A stretch of DNA of 64,000 bases, taken from positions 124,001 to 188,000 of the forward strand of contig URQW01000001.1 of assembly GCA_900550105.1 (NCBI GenBank), written 5' to 3'. Position numbers and translations under genes: made by a program. The notes below the pieces were generated by a model. The model was not told where the DNA came from and searched no databases. It worked only from the letters and a program-made list of their open reading frames with translations. The stretch's first letter is position 1. Every line of letters begins with the position of its first letter. The DNA is from an uncultured Pelosinus sp. (lineage in GTDB: Bacteria; Bacillota; Negativicutes; UMGS1260). Of this stretch, positions 8,443-17,020 are shown one piece after another.

Positions 8443-9603
8443 CTACAACTCACTAGCTGTAACGGCAAGATTTTTGGCAATGGCCGTCATTTCTTCAATA
8501 CTGGCATTCACTTCCTGCGTCGAAGCAGCGGTCTGCTGTACAATCGTCAGCGTTGCCGACGACGATGCCTTCGTTGTATTCATAGACCGTTCAATTTGAT
8601 CTGTTAATTCTCGAATTTGCAAGACCGTATTTTTCGAAACATCGGACAGTTTTCTAATCTCTTCCGCTACCACACTAAAACCCCGACCTAACTCACCAGC
8701 ACGAGCCGATTCAATGGCGGCATTCAAGCCCAGCATATTGATTTGATCGGCGATGTTTTTAATATAAGTCATTACCTCATTAATCTTTTGAACTAATTCA
8801 GCAACCGTGCCGATTTCTTTATGTAAGGTCTGTTGATTCCCGTTAATATCACTAGTTGCCGCCGTAATCTGCTCTACTGCCGCTGATACATCGCCTAGCC
8901 CCTCTTCTAAAGAAATCACAACTTGCTTTAACTCCCGGGCTAATTTTCTCGGTACAGCGATCCCAAACGAACCAACAACCTCTTTCGTTTCTTCATCACT
9001 CACCGGCGATGATACAGCTAATACTGGAAAACCATAGATACTAGCGTCAATCTCCTCTAAAGACTGTTGATTGCTATTCATCGCTTTATCAGCCGTGCTT
9101 CCCTGACGAATTGGGTCTCCCGCCTGAATCGTTGGCATATCGAACTTCTTAGAAGACTGGCGTTTTAAAAACTTTTGCCTGTCACTTAAATATAAGAAGG
9201 CGCCTTCAGGCATCAATTCTGCGAGAATCGGTGCAAAAGAATCAAAAGCCTTTACGATCGTGTGCTGTCGCGGAATTGGCAGAACCCAAGCACCTACAAC
9301 CTCCGATTCTGCAGCATCCCAAACAGGCCCCGCTATAGCAACGAGTCTGACACCATAGACATCTCGCGCAATGCGAATCGAAATGACTTTTCGCGCTCTC
9401 ATCGCCTGCGCCGCTGGGCCGCTGTCACTGAAACCGCCGCCAACCTCTAATCCCGGGATATGAAAACCATTTTCCAACTTAAAAGTTACTTTTTCTCTAT
9501 CTGTTACAAAAAAGCAGGCACCTTCTTCAAAAGCATAAATTGCCATACCAAAAAAGCCCTGAAGAAATTTCAAGTCTTGTTCATGCACACGAAAATCATC
9601 CAT
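8443..9603 (-). CDS. Soluble methyl-accepting chemotaxis-type protein with duplicated sensor domain
   Basis: A 386-residue protein with no transmembrane segment. Residues 28-112 and 134-219 are two related copies of one sensor module. Both begin GA-x-F/L-x-x-x-DR, carry a central V/I-x-G-x-P/R-V/L-x-A-x-x-x-P-V and end VVG-x-x-x-x-P/A-x-PR. The C-terminal part has an MCP-like signalling tip, but it diverges from the usual one: DQINMLGLNAAIESARAG replaces the form found in the other three receptors here. Coupling to the chemotaxis kinase is therefore likely but not certain. The ligand is unknown; a cytoplasmic signal is implied. Confidence 0.85.
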   Translation of the reverse strand: MDDFRVHEQDLKFLQGFFGMAIYAFEEGACFFVTDREKVTFKLENGFHIPGLEVGGGFSDSGPAAQAMRARKVISIRIARDVYGVRLVAIAGPVWDAAESEVVGAWVLPIPRQHTIVKAFDSFAPILAELMPEGAFLYLSDRQKFLKRQSSKKFDMPTIQAGDPIRQGSTADKAMNSNQQSLEEIDASIYGFPVLAVSSPVSDEETKEVVGSFGIAVPRKLARELKQVVISLEEGLGDVSAAVEQITAATSDINGNQQTLHKEIGTVAELVQKINEVMTYIKNIADQINMLGLNAAIESARAGELGRGFSVVAEEIRKLSDVSKNTVLQIRELTDQIERSMNTTKASSSATLTIVQQTAASTQEVNASIEEMTAIAKNLAVTASEL

Positions 9604-9783
9604 ACAATCCCACTCCCGCTAATTAATATCCTCATAGCTATGCCATGAGTAAACGTAAGTAAATTCAGCAATGGCACCTATTATATTGCATGAATTCTTT
9701 TATTTCGACTTTTTTCCTGCTAATTTGAATAATTTCATTGTAGACTTTTTATAATCATAGCCGGTATACTTTTTTTGCTTCTG

Positions 9784-11580
9784 TCATAATTGAACAACCT
9801 GATTCCGCCCCTGCGCTTTCGCATCATATAGAGCCTTATCGGCACGCTCAAATAAACTTGCCATAGAATCACTTGGCATAAACGCCGTTACGCCGATACT
9901 TAATGTTACAGATACTTTCTGCTGATGGATGGGCATAAACTCCATTTTAGCAAAATCTTGACGGATTTGTTCGGCAATCCTCATCACTTCCGCCTGCTGT
10001 ATATCCGTCACTAAAACAACAAATTCTTCGCCGCCATAACGGAATGCCATTTTAGCTACTTCAAGATTATTTAACAGTAAGTTGCCAAGAGAAACTAAGA
10101 CTTGATCACCTTGCCAATGACCATAGTTATCATTATAGTTTTTAAAAAAATCAATATCTAAGACCATGATTGACAAGTTTCGATTCTCCTGTGCGGCTGT
10201 TTTAATGGCTTTTTGGATCACACGATTCAAGCCACGTCGATTATAAAGTCCTGTTAACTCATCAATATCACTTAAATCTTTATAGTAATCAATATGCTTT
10301 GTAAGCATTAACTCTCGTAATCTCAATTGCTTAAATCGCTCCGATAATGCCAAGGATAATAACAACATTTCAACTACGGATGACACGAGTAAGCCATTGA
10401 CACCAAAAAGTCGATAAGGCAAGATCGTCCAAATGAAAACGCCCACCGCTAATACGCCCCAAGCCAACAAATAGAACCTTGCAGGCTGATACCCTTGTCG
10501 AAAGCGAATAAATGCCAAAATCATAAACGCAACAGACAAAGTCATTCCTAAACCATAAGCAATCCGATTCGCCGAAAGTTCATAGCCTAAGACTCCTAAA
10601 ACGCCGCCCAGCAAAGCAATGACCACAAACGAGCCTAATAGCCTAAACCAAATCATTTCACCGCGACGTACCCGAAGAAAAAAGCCAGTGAAAAAAACGG
10701 AACACATGAAGGCTATCGACAATGACGCCCAAAAAATTCCTCGATACATCGGATAACTTAGATCGAGTAAAAGTCGCAAATAGCCACAAGCCGCAAGCTG
10801 ATAAATAAAGGAAGCTGCCACATAAAAGACATAAAAGAAATAGGCCTTATCCTTTAAAATATAAAGAGCAAGAAAATTATATAAAAAAGCGGCAATAATT
10901 ATGCCGAAAAAAATCCCGTAACTTAAATGTTTAATAAGAGCCTGTGCTAAAAAGTCCTTTTCATCCCAAATTCGGACAGGCAATCGAAAAGCAGATACCG
11001 TATCTAACCGTAAATAAACAAACTGTCCAGTCATATATTCCGTTGGAACGGCAATCGTCCATGTATTATTTAAAACATCATTATTTCTTGTCGGTCTAAA
11101 AGTCCCTACCTTTTTTACCGTATACTGCGTTGTACCATTCACGATCCCTGTCGGAAAATATATATCAATTTTACTAAAATTGGGGCTGATAAATTCGAGA
11201 AAACGTTTCTCCCCCGTTAAATTATTATTTGGCAACACAAATCTTACCCAATAGATCGATGGTGAAATTCCTTGGGAGATCGCGTTTTTACTATAGTAAC
11301 GGAATTGAGAAACGTTTTGGGGATCACTCACAGTTTGTATGTCTTCCTCAGCATTTTTATCCTCTAATATGTCAAAGTTAAAAATGAATGGACCCACTTG
11401 TGAGCTCTGATCTTTGTCATACGTGGAGCTCGCACTCCCAAGTAACAAAACCAGAACGATCAGAGAAAAAAATATGCTTATTTTCCGCACATATAAATTA
11501 GCCATCGCACACACCAAATAGTTAAAGTAGTTAAAAAACTCTTCGGCAAATAAGCTACAATCCCTGCTATCCAAAAACAT
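9784..11580 (-). CDS. Membrane diguanylate cyclase, 7TMR-DISM plus GGDEF
   Basis: A 598-residue protein: signal peptide, an extracytoplasmic 7TMR-DISMED2-type beta domain (about 60-215), seven transmembrane helices (about 225-415), a short coiled linker and a GGDEF domain (about 435-598). The active site reads RYGGEEF, so c-di-GMP synthesis is expected. The product-inhibition RxxD motif is absent at the usual place. The first Met may be too early: an ATG at 11505 gives MANLYVRKISIFFSLIVLV, a cleaner signal peptide, although neither start has a strong ribosome site. Confidence 0.9.
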   Translation of the reverse strand: MFLDSRDCSLFAEEFFNYFNYLVCAMANLYVRKISIFFSLIVLVLLLGSASSTYDKDQSSQVGPFIFNFDILEDKNAEEDIQTVSDPQNVSQFRYYSKNAISQGISPSIYWVRFVLPNNNLTGEKRFLEFISPNFSKIDIYFPTGIVNGTTQYTVKKVGTFRPTRNNDVLNNTWTIAVPTEYMTGQFVYLRLDTVSAFRLPVRIWDEKDFLAQALIKHLSYGIFFGIIIAAFLYNFLALYILKDKAYFFYVFYVAASFIYQLAACGYLRLLLDLSYPMYRGIFWASLSIAFMCSVFFTGFFLRVRRGEMIWFRLLGSFVVIALLGGVLGVLGYELSANRIAYGLGMTLSVAFMILAFIRFRQGYQPARFYLLAWGVLAVGVFIWTILPYRLFGVNGLLVSSVVEMLLLSLALSERFKQLRLRELMLTKHIDYYKDLSDIDELTGLYNRRGLNRVIQKAIKTAAQENRNLSIMVLDIDFFKNYNDNYGHWQGDQVLVSLGNLLLNNLEVAKMAFRYGGEEFVVLVTDIQQAEVMRIAEQIRQDFAKMEFMPIHQQKVSVTLSIGVTAFMPSDSMASLFERADKALYDAKAQGRNQVVQL

Positions 11581-11607
11581 TCGTCTGCTTTTACGGCCAT
11601 TTCAAAG

Positions 11608-11645
11608 CAAAACCTCCTGTATCAGCTCTGATCCAGGAGGTTTTT
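11608..11645 (-). terminator. Terminator of the flavoprotein gene
   Basis: 9-bp stem AACCTCCTG/CAGGAGGTT (11611-11619 with 11634-11642), followed by TTTT on the minus strand and T5 on the plus strand. Confidence 0.7.
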
Positions 11646-11657
11646 ATATAGTAACTC

Positions 11658-12383
11658 TTATACTTTACTCTGCAAAACAGTATCGAAATAAGCATTTGCC
11701 GCTTGAATATACTGTTCATCAGGTACAAACTTCTGTTCTAATGATCGTTTTATTTCTGCCGAAACCTGTTGACCTAATGCAATTTGTCGGCCAGCCTCTG
11801 CTAAATTTTTAAGATATTCCGTAATAATTGGGGCCATTTCATCGCTCTCGGACCGTAAGAGGCCGCCTTGAGTTGCGTAGAATTCTCCTAGCACTTCTGT
11901 TTTCATATTGCGAGCGACACGCTCTAGCCAATGAGAAACAACTTGAAAATGGGACCGTTCCGAAAAACCACAGTTTGATATCATAATAAGCTTTGGTGAA
12001 GGCACATCTGTTTTTTTCAAGTGACAACATTCACCGTTAGCGTCTTGCTGAAAGTGCGGATCCCCTTTCACAATCGTACGATCCATAAAATCTTTCAGAA
12101 TACCGGTAACATGATCAAAATACAGTGGGGTAGCTAATAGCCAAATATCGGCGCCTTCACATAATGATAAGACTTGAGCCATATCATCGTGAATTACGCA
12201 TTGACCAGGTGTATGAAACCAACAAGAGAAGCAACCGCGACAGTGCTGCACTTCCTTTTCCGCTAAGAAAATGTTTTCTGTTTCAGCCCCTGCCGTTTGG
12301 GCGCCTTGTAAAAAAGCGTTTACCATAACCTCGGTATTGCTTAATCTCCCTTTAGGGCTCCCATTAATTGCTACCATTTTCAT
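11658..12383 (-). CDS. Flavodoxin-fold NAD(P)H-dependent oxidoreductase
   Basis: A 241-residue FMN-binding protein of the NADPH-dependent FMN reductase / iron-sulfur flavoprotein group. The phosphate-binding loop is INGSPKGRLSNTEV (residues 5-18), followed by the cysteine motif CRGCFSCWFHTPGQC near 48-62 and the flavin-edge motif ATPLYFDHVTG near 84-94. The cysteines resemble the compact cluster motif of iron-sulfur flavoproteins, but whether a cluster is bound is not certain. It is 55 bp downstream of a PadR regulator on the same strand, a common pairing for redox or drug-response genes. Confidence 0.85.
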   Translation of the reverse strand: MKMVAINGSPKGRLSNTEVMVNAFLQGAQTAGAETENIFLAEKEVQHCRGCFSCWFHTPGQCVIHDDMAQVLSLCEGADIWLLATPLYFDHVTGILKDFMDRTIVKGDPHFQQDANGECCHLKKTDVPSPKLIMISNCGFSERSHFQVVSHWLERVARNMKTEVLGEFYATQGGLLRSESDEMAPIITEYLKNLAEAGRQIALGQQVSAEIKRSLEQKFVPDEQYIQAANAYFDTVLQSKV

Positions 12384-12438
12384 TGACTCAACCTTCCTTT
12401 CATTTTGTAATTCTATCGGTAAAACTGCTAGATAAAAT

Positions 12439-12993
12439 TTATTGCTGCTGTTCCTTGCCTGCTAATAATTGCAGGCATTCTTCAGCCCATTCTATAGCAG
12501 CTTCCGTCGTTTTCATACCGCGGCGAACTGTCATGCGCCAAAAGATGGCTTTAGCTTCACCATGCTCTTGTTGGCTTTGAATATGGGCCTCAATTTCTTT
12601 GTACGTACAAAGCTGTTCTTGCTGCTTGCGTAGAAACCGCCGCAATTCATAAATCAAGTCAGGTACATCCATATAGGAAGCAAAAAATATCCGCGCCAAA
12701 AATTCACTACGCACCGTTTCATCCAGCATTTCCGGAAATTCCCGCAGCCATTTCTTAAATGACGCCATACCTTCCGGCGTCACAGAATAGACCTTTTTAT
12801 CAGGTTTACCGTCTTGCGGTTCAATGCAGAATGTTACCAAGCCCTTCTTTTCCATCGAAGTAAGTTCACGATAGATTTGACTAATATGAGCATTCCAAAA
12901 ATGATTAATCGACCCCTCAAAAAACTGTTTTAACTGATATCCAGTCATCGGTTCATAAGATAACAAGCCTAATAGTGTGTGATGTAGTGACAT
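12439..12993 (-). CDS. PadR-family transcriptional regulator
   Basis: A 184-residue regulator with an N-terminal PadR winged helix (LLGLLSYEPMTGYQLKQFF, then ISQIYRELTSMEKKGLV) and a C-terminal Vir-type helical dimerisation domain rich in charged residues. It is the first gene of a two-gene unit with the flavoprotein at 11658-12383. A good sigma-A promoter lies directly upstream. GGGGGCG four bases before the ATG is the ribosome site. The effector is unknown. Confidence 0.9.
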   Translation of the reverse strand: MSLHHTLLGLLSYEPMTGYQLKQFFEGSINHFWNAHISQIYRELTSMEKKGLVTFCIEPQDGKPDKKVYSVTPEGMASFKKWLREFPEMLDETVRSEFLARIFFASYMDVPDLIYELRRFLRKQQEQLCTYKEIEAHIQSQQEHGEAKAIFWRMTVRRGMKTTEAAIEWAEECLQLLAGKEQQQ

Positions 12994-13028
12994 TTTGCGC
13001 CCCCTAATCTGGGATTATTTTCATTTTT

Positions 13029-13058
13029 ATATTAGCAAAGTTATATATGATTTGTCAA
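13029..13058 (-). promoter_or_regulatory. padR promoter
   Basis: On the minus strand TTGACA (13058-13053), 18 bp, TAATAT (13034-13029). The spacer is very AT-rich and could hold the regulator's own operator. Confidence 0.75.
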
Positions 13059-13069
13059 ATATAAAAATA

Positions 13070-13118
13070 TAAAAAGAACCTTATCGGATCTGTCGAATGA
13101 CGATCCCGATAAGGTTCT
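13070..13118 (-). terminator. Terminator after the metallo-beta-lactamase-fold gene
   Basis: A long stem: 13075-13090 pairs with 13102-13118 with one bulged C, followed on the minus strand by CTTTTTATATTTTT. Confidence 0.88.
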
Positions 13119-13127
13119 GACTTAAAT

Positions 13128-13964
13128 TTATTTGTATTCCCGGACAAAGCCAACACCAATTTCTTGTATCGAAAAATTTTTAGCTAACTCAACTTTAGAA
13201 GACAAATCCGTACAATGACAAGGAGCTATATGGGTAACGTTATTTTTCTTCATATATTCACACGTTTTGTCAAGCAAATCTTGACTAGGATTCAGCAAAT
13301 GAAACCCGCCGATAATATCGGCAATTCTTGTATCATTACAAACTTTTTTTGCTGTTTCGATGATATTGCAAATTCCCGCATGAGAACAGCCTGTTATGAT
13401 AACTAGACCGTCTGCAGACTTGTACACCAATGCCGAATCATCAAGAACAAAATCAGGAACATCGCCCTTTTCACAGCGAATTGTTCCGACCGGCCTTTGG
13501 TTTTCAAAGTCATTTTTCCGTTCAATTTCACCTAGAAAAACTAACTTGTCAGTCAGCCATAGCTCTGATTTGCTTAATATTAAATCAAAATGCTGCCTCA
13601 ATTTATCTTCGTTAATTAATGAGCCTATATCGACCTGACCTTCCCACTTATTCTTAAACGCCACAGGATGAGCAATCAGTTGGGGCTTGTTATATATGCC
13701 ATGCTCCATAAAAAGCTCCGTATAATATTGAATTAAATAAAAGAGTCCTCCCGTATGGTCATTGTGGCCATGTGAAAGCACAATCGAATTGATTGCTCCT
13801 AAATCAATATTCATTTTACGGGCATTTTTTAAAAATACATCGCTATAGCCTGCATCAAATAGCAGCTTTATGCCATTTTCTTCGATATAGTAAGATACTC
13901 CCGGTTCGCCGAGAAAATACCGATCAATAAGCGTATTATTATCAACAAGTACTTTTAGAATCAT
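13128..13964 (-). CDS. Metallo-beta-lactamase-fold hydrolase
   Basis: A 278-residue MBL-fold protein with the metal motif HGHNDH at residues 65-70, a further histidine in the TGCSHAGI motif near 190, GGFHL near 222 and CHCTD near 249. This set matches the COG1237 group, often labelled beta-RFAP-synthase-like, although most bacterial members have no proven reaction. No signal peptide is seen. It lies 47 bp after the GNAT gene on the same strand and ends at a strong terminator, so it may be the last gene of a unit starting with the ABC-F gene. Confidence 0.85.
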   Translation of the reverse strand: MILKVLVDNNTLIDRYFLGEPGVSYYIEENGIKLLFDAGYSDVFLKNARKMNIDLGAINSIVLSHGHNDHTGGLFYLIQYYTELFMEHGIYNKPQLIAHPVAFKNKWEGQVDIGSLINEDKLRQHFDLILSKSELWLTDKLVFLGEIERKNDFENQRPVGTIRCEKGDVPDFVLDDSALVYKSADGLVIITGCSHAGICNIIETAKKVCNDTRIADIIGGFHLLNPSQDLLDKTCEYMKKNNVTHIAPCHCTDLSSKVELAKNFSIQEIGVGFVREYK

Positions 13965-14011
13965 TTTTACTTCTTACGTTATTTCTAACGCCTTTCTTTT
14001 TTTTAGATTAG

Positions 14012-14458
14012 TTAACGCCCCGCGTGAGTAGTCAATTTCATGTGCAAAATAGGATATGGTTTCCCTTGTCCATCCAATTCAGAACGACTTATGACTTGAA
14101 ATCCTATATGCTTATAAAAACCAATCGCTTGATCATTCTGCTCATTCACATCGACATGTTCGACCTTTTCTTGCTCTATCGCATGAAGCAGTAACGCTTT
14201 TCCTAGGCCTTGGCCCCGTGATCTAGGATCAATGAACAACATTTCTAAATTTCCATCGGCTATACCCATAAAGCCAGTAATTTGATTCTTACTATCTTTA
14301 TGACAAAATAATTTCACCTGTTGAAAATATTCGTTCAAAATTAGTGGTTTATAAAACTGGATATCCTCTTCTGTAAGAAAATCATGTGTTGCTCGAACTG
14401 CGTTTTCCCAAATGTTGATTAACGTACCATATTCATTTACAGTCGGTTGAATAATCAT
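14012..14458 (-). CDS. GNAT N-acetyltransferase, YjaB-like
   Basis: A 148-residue acetyl-CoA-dependent acyltransferase. The start IWENAVRATHDFL resembles E. coli YjaB. Motif A is LFIDPRSRGQGLGKALL (near 74-90), which holds the pyrophosphate-binding RGQGLG, and the end of the fold is NEQNDQAIGFYKHIGF. The acceptor is unknown. It lies between the ABC-F gene (73 bp upstream) and the MBL-fold gene (47 bp downstream). If co-transcribed with the ABC-F gene it could be a second drug-response gene, which is inference only. Confidence 0.87.
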   Translation of the reverse strand: MIIQPTVNEYGTLINIWENAVRATHDFLTEEDIQFYKPLILNEYFQQVKLFCHKDSKNQITGFMGIADGNLEMLFIDPRSRGQGLGKALLLHAIEQEKVEHVDVNEQNDQAIGFYKHIGFQVISRSELDGQGKPYPILHMKLTTHAGR

Positions 14459-14531
14459 GTTTTTCCCCTTTCATTACCACAGATTCTCTCACTCATTTAT
14501 GCCGTCTATCAAATTTCATTTTACAATAAAT

Positions 14532-16010
14532 TTAGAGTCTGACAATCTTTGTTGCAATATTATCACAAAATTCACTATCATGTTCAACAAATAAAATGGT
14601 CGGTGAGTAATCAAGCAGCAGTTCTTCGATTTGCATGCGAGAAATCACATCAATAAAATTAAGTGGTTCATCCCAGATATGCAAGTGCGCTTTCTCGCAA
14701 AGGCTCTTAGCAATCAGCACTTTTTTCTTTTGTCCGCCGCTAAAATGAGCCATATCTTTTTCAAATTGCACTCGAGAAAAGTCAAGTTGCCTTAGAGTAG
14801 CCTTGAAAATACTTTCATCAATCCCATTCTCTCTGGCGTAATTAGTAAGATTCCCTGTAAGGTGTGCAGTATTTTGCGGGACATAAGAAATGCGAAGCTG
14901 GCTTGCTTTTCTTAGCGTCCCCCGATAAGACAGGTCTTCGCCGCAGATTAATTTCATAAGACTAGATTTTCCTGAACCATTTTTACCATAAAGGGCTACT
15001 CGATCCCCTCGTTCAATCGTAAAACTTATATTCTCACATACGATCTTGCTGTCATAATCTATCGTTACTTGATCAAGTTCTACCAGACGCTCCGCATAAA
15101 AAGAACTTTTGGAAAGTTGCAATCGAGCCGAAGTTTCAACATTTTTAAGTAGCTTGGACTTATCGTCAATAGCCGCTTCTTGTCTTGCTTCTAGTGACTT
15201 GGCGCGTTGCATCATTTTAGCCGATTTGTGGCCCAGGTAGCCTCGATCTGGCCGTAACCCTGAGTTTCTTATACCTACTTTGGTTTTTTCTACCTTATCA
15301 GACCAATCGGCTGTACGCTTAGCAGCGGACTGGAGGCGGGTAATGTCTTTGCGCAATTTTTCATTTTTGGCAAGCTCAAACCGATCCTGTCGTTGTTTAT
15401 TGTCCCACCAAGACGAAAAATTGCCTTTTTGAATTTCAATATTTGTTTTATTCAGCGAAAGAATATGGTCAACACAGTGATCGACAAAAGCTCTATCGTG
15501 GGACACCAAAATAAAGCCATGTTTTGTTTTTAGATAATCACTAACAATTTTTCTAGCGGTCATGTCCAGGTGATTCGTCGGCTCATCAATCAGTAAGAAA
15601 CTATTTTCCTTAAGAAATAAAGTAGCAAGCAGCACTTTGCTTTGCTCTCCCTGAGATAGCGTAGCAAAAGGGCGATACAAAACATCCTCAGAGACCTGCA
15701 ACAGCGAAAGTTCGCGCATGATCTGCCACTGCAGACAATCCGGATCAATGCTTTCGATGACATCCATAGTGCTATTTTCAGGGCAAGTTACTGTAAAAGG
15801 AAAATATTCAAAATTGACATTGGCCGTAATCGTACCGCGATATTCAAATTTACCAAGCAATAAATTGAGAAATGTAGTCTTGCCTCGACCATTTCTTCCG
15901 ATAAAGCCTAATTTCCAATCTGTATCAATTTGAAAACTCACATTTTCAAAAATGTTATCATAACTGCCATCATAGGCGAAGCTTACATTTGAAACACTTA
16001 TTAAAGACAT
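14532..16010 (-). CDS. Lsa-type ABC-F ribosome-protection protein
   Basis: A 492-residue soluble protein with two ABC domains and no transmembrane segment. Domain 1 has Walker A GRNGRGKTT (38-46), signature LSQGEQ and Walker B LLIDEPTNHLD. Domain 2 has GKNGSGKSS, FSGGQKKK and HIWDEPLNFID. The inter-domain linker is long, basic and helical (about 200-300), as in antibiotic-resistance ABC-F proteins. WKLGFIGRNGRGKTT and FILVSHDRAFVD closely match Lsa proteins, which remove lincosamides, streptogramin A and pleuromutilins from the ribosome. AGGAGG seven bases before the ATG is a strong ribosome site. Expression is probably controlled by the attenuator and leader peptide upstream (16026-16284). 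Confidence 0.92.
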   Translation of the reverse strand: MSLISVSNVSFAYDGSYDNIFENVSFQIDTDWKLGFIGRNGRGKTTFLNLLLGKFEYRGTITANVNFEYFPFTVTCPENSTMDVIESIDPDCLQWQIMRELSLLQVSEDVLYRPFATLSQGEQSKVLLATLFLKENSFLLIDEPTNHLDMTARKIVSDYLKTKHGFILVSHDRAFVDHCVDHILSLNKTNIEIQKGNFSSWWDNKQRQDRFELAKNEKLRKDITRLQSAAKRTADWSDKVEKTKVGIRNSGLRPDRGYLGHKSAKMMQRAKSLEARQEAAIDDKSKLLKNVETSARLQLSKSSFYAERLVELDQVTIDYDSKIVCENISFTIERGDRVALYGKNGSGKSSLMKLICGEDLSYRGTLRKASQLRISYVPQNTAHLTGNLTNYARENGIDESIFKATLRQLDFSRVQFEKDMAHFSGGQKKKVLIAKSLCEKAHLHIWDEPLNFIDVISRMQIEELLLDYSPTILFVEHDSEFCDNIATKIVRL

Positions 16011-16025
16011 AAATTATCCTCCTGT

Positions 16026-16066
16026 AATAAAATTATAAAGCTGCAAGAAAGTACTTTCTTGCAGCT
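16026..16066 (-). terminator. Attenuator terminator in the ABC-F leader
   Basis: A perfect palindrome spans 16039-16066: a 12-bp stem with loop GTAC. It is followed on the minus strand by TTTATAATTTTATT, a few bases before the ABC-F Shine-Dalgarno. The stem arms contain GCAAGAAAG and CTTTCTTGC. Extra copies of both strings occur earlier in the leader, at 16138-16146 and 16207-16215, and could form the alternative fold. Confidence 0.8.
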
Positions 16067-16203
16067 CATAAATACAGCAAAACCAAGCCCTAAAATGGGC
16101 ATGTCAAGGATATATTTTGAGTGAAAAGAATTAGTATCTTTCTTGCCTAGGCATAACAAAACAAGAGGCGTCCTCGCTCTATCATTTATTATGCTTTGTA
16201 AAC

Positions 16204-16224
16204 TTAGCAAGAAAGAATAATCAT
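16204..16224 (-). CDS. Leader peptide MIILSC of the ABC-F attenuator
   Basis: A six-codon ORF (Met-Ile-Ile-Leu-Ser-Cys, stop TAA). GGAG eight bases upstream (16236-16233) gives a proper ribosome site and a sigma-A promoter lies about 30 bp further upstream. Codons 4-6 are exactly the segment CTTTCTTGC that can pair with GCAAGAAAG at 16146-16138. A ribosome stalled here would change leader folding, as in known erm and ABC-F attenuators. There is no protein-level evidence. Confidence 0.65.
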   Translation of the reverse strand: MIILSC

Positions 16225-16255
16225 CTTTTCAACTCCAGTCTTTTTATTTGTCTTC

Positions 16256-16284
16256 ATCATATCATAGCGTTTTTTGAAATTCAA
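16256..16284 (-). promoter_or_regulatory. Promoter of the ABC-F leader
   Basis: On the minus strand TTGAAT (16284-16279), 17 bp, TATGAT (16261-16256). The start site would be near 16249, giving a leader of about 240 nt before the ABC-F start codon. Confidence 0.72.
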
Positions 16285-16299
16285 TAAACAAAACCTGGT

Positions 16300-16938
16300 C
16301 TATTTTAAATATATCTCAATTCTTTCCTTACCTTTGCCAATATTATTTCTTTTAAGCAAAAGCTTGCCAACTTCGCCAGTTCGTTTCGGATGAGTTCCCC
16401 CACAGGGAACTTTGGCGAAGCCTTCGATCTCCCAAAAACGAACCTCATTTAGAGTATCGCTAAAGTCACTTCGGATCGGCAAATTGCTTTTAACAAGAGT
16501 TTCTATTTCTGTTTGCAACGAATCAAAAATTTGCGAGATGTTGCCTTGCCAATAAAAATCGACTCTTGCCTTGTCTTCGGAAATATGCGCCCCAATCTTC
16601 TCGGGATGATTAAATCGCTGAGTTACCAGCTCCAGAACAATCTCTGCTGCAAAATGCAGTCTCATAAGACGATAACGCCGTTCCCAGTCAATCTTGATTA
16701 AAACAGCGTCTTCAACTGAAAGATTATGGCCTTCCAGTTGATAGACAATCTGCTGATCTCGTTTTTCCGCCTTCAGGATCTTATAGCCACCAATAGTGCC
16801 AGTATCTGATTCTTGCCCGCCGGAAAAGGCGAAGGCTATCGTCTGGTCAACTGTGACATGATCGCCATCAACACTCGTTACTTTAGCGTCTAATTCGGTT
16901 AGATAAGGATCTTCCCAAAACTTTTTTATAACAAACAT
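16300..16938 (-). CDS. AlaX-like alanyl-tRNA editing protein
   Basis: A 212-residue stand-alone relative of the alanyl-tRNA synthetase editing domain, which hydrolyses wrongly charged Ser- or Gly-tRNA(Ala). The N-terminal beta part has AFAFSGGQESDTGTI (35-49). The zinc site is seen as His95 in LHFAAE and C179-GGT-H183. The usual HxxxH reads HxxxE here (His95, Glu99), a variant I believe occurs in this subgroup. AGGAGA upstream of the ATG supports the start. Its activity is inferred from the family. Confidence 0.82.
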   Translation of the reverse strand: MFVIKKFWEDPYLTELDAKVTSVDGDHVTVDQTIAFAFSGGQESDTGTIGGYKILKAEKRDQQIVYQLEGHNLSVEDAVLIKIDWERRYRLMRLHFAAEIVLELVTQRFNHPEKIGAHISEDKARVDFYWQGNISQIFDSLQTEIETLVKSNLPIRSDFSDTLNEVRFWEIEGFAKVPCGGTHPKRTGEVGKLLLKRNNIGKGKERIEIYLK

Positions 16939-17020
16939 GATTCGCTTCTCCTATCACGTCAACATTTTAGTTTTTATTATATCACTTTAAGGATAACGAA
17001 TCTAATCTCATTTTCAAAGC

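Noticed and set aside
9701..9730. Possible sigma-54 promoter near 9690-9712 (TGGCAC...TTGCAT)
   Set aside because: The spacing between the GG and GC pairs is three bases too long, and it points toward the end of a convergent gene.
16001..16210. Minus-strand ORF of 69 codons covering the ABC-F leader
   Set aside because: It spans the attenuator hairpin and overlaps the ABC-F start in another frame without a ribosome site; the short MIILSC ORF is better supported.
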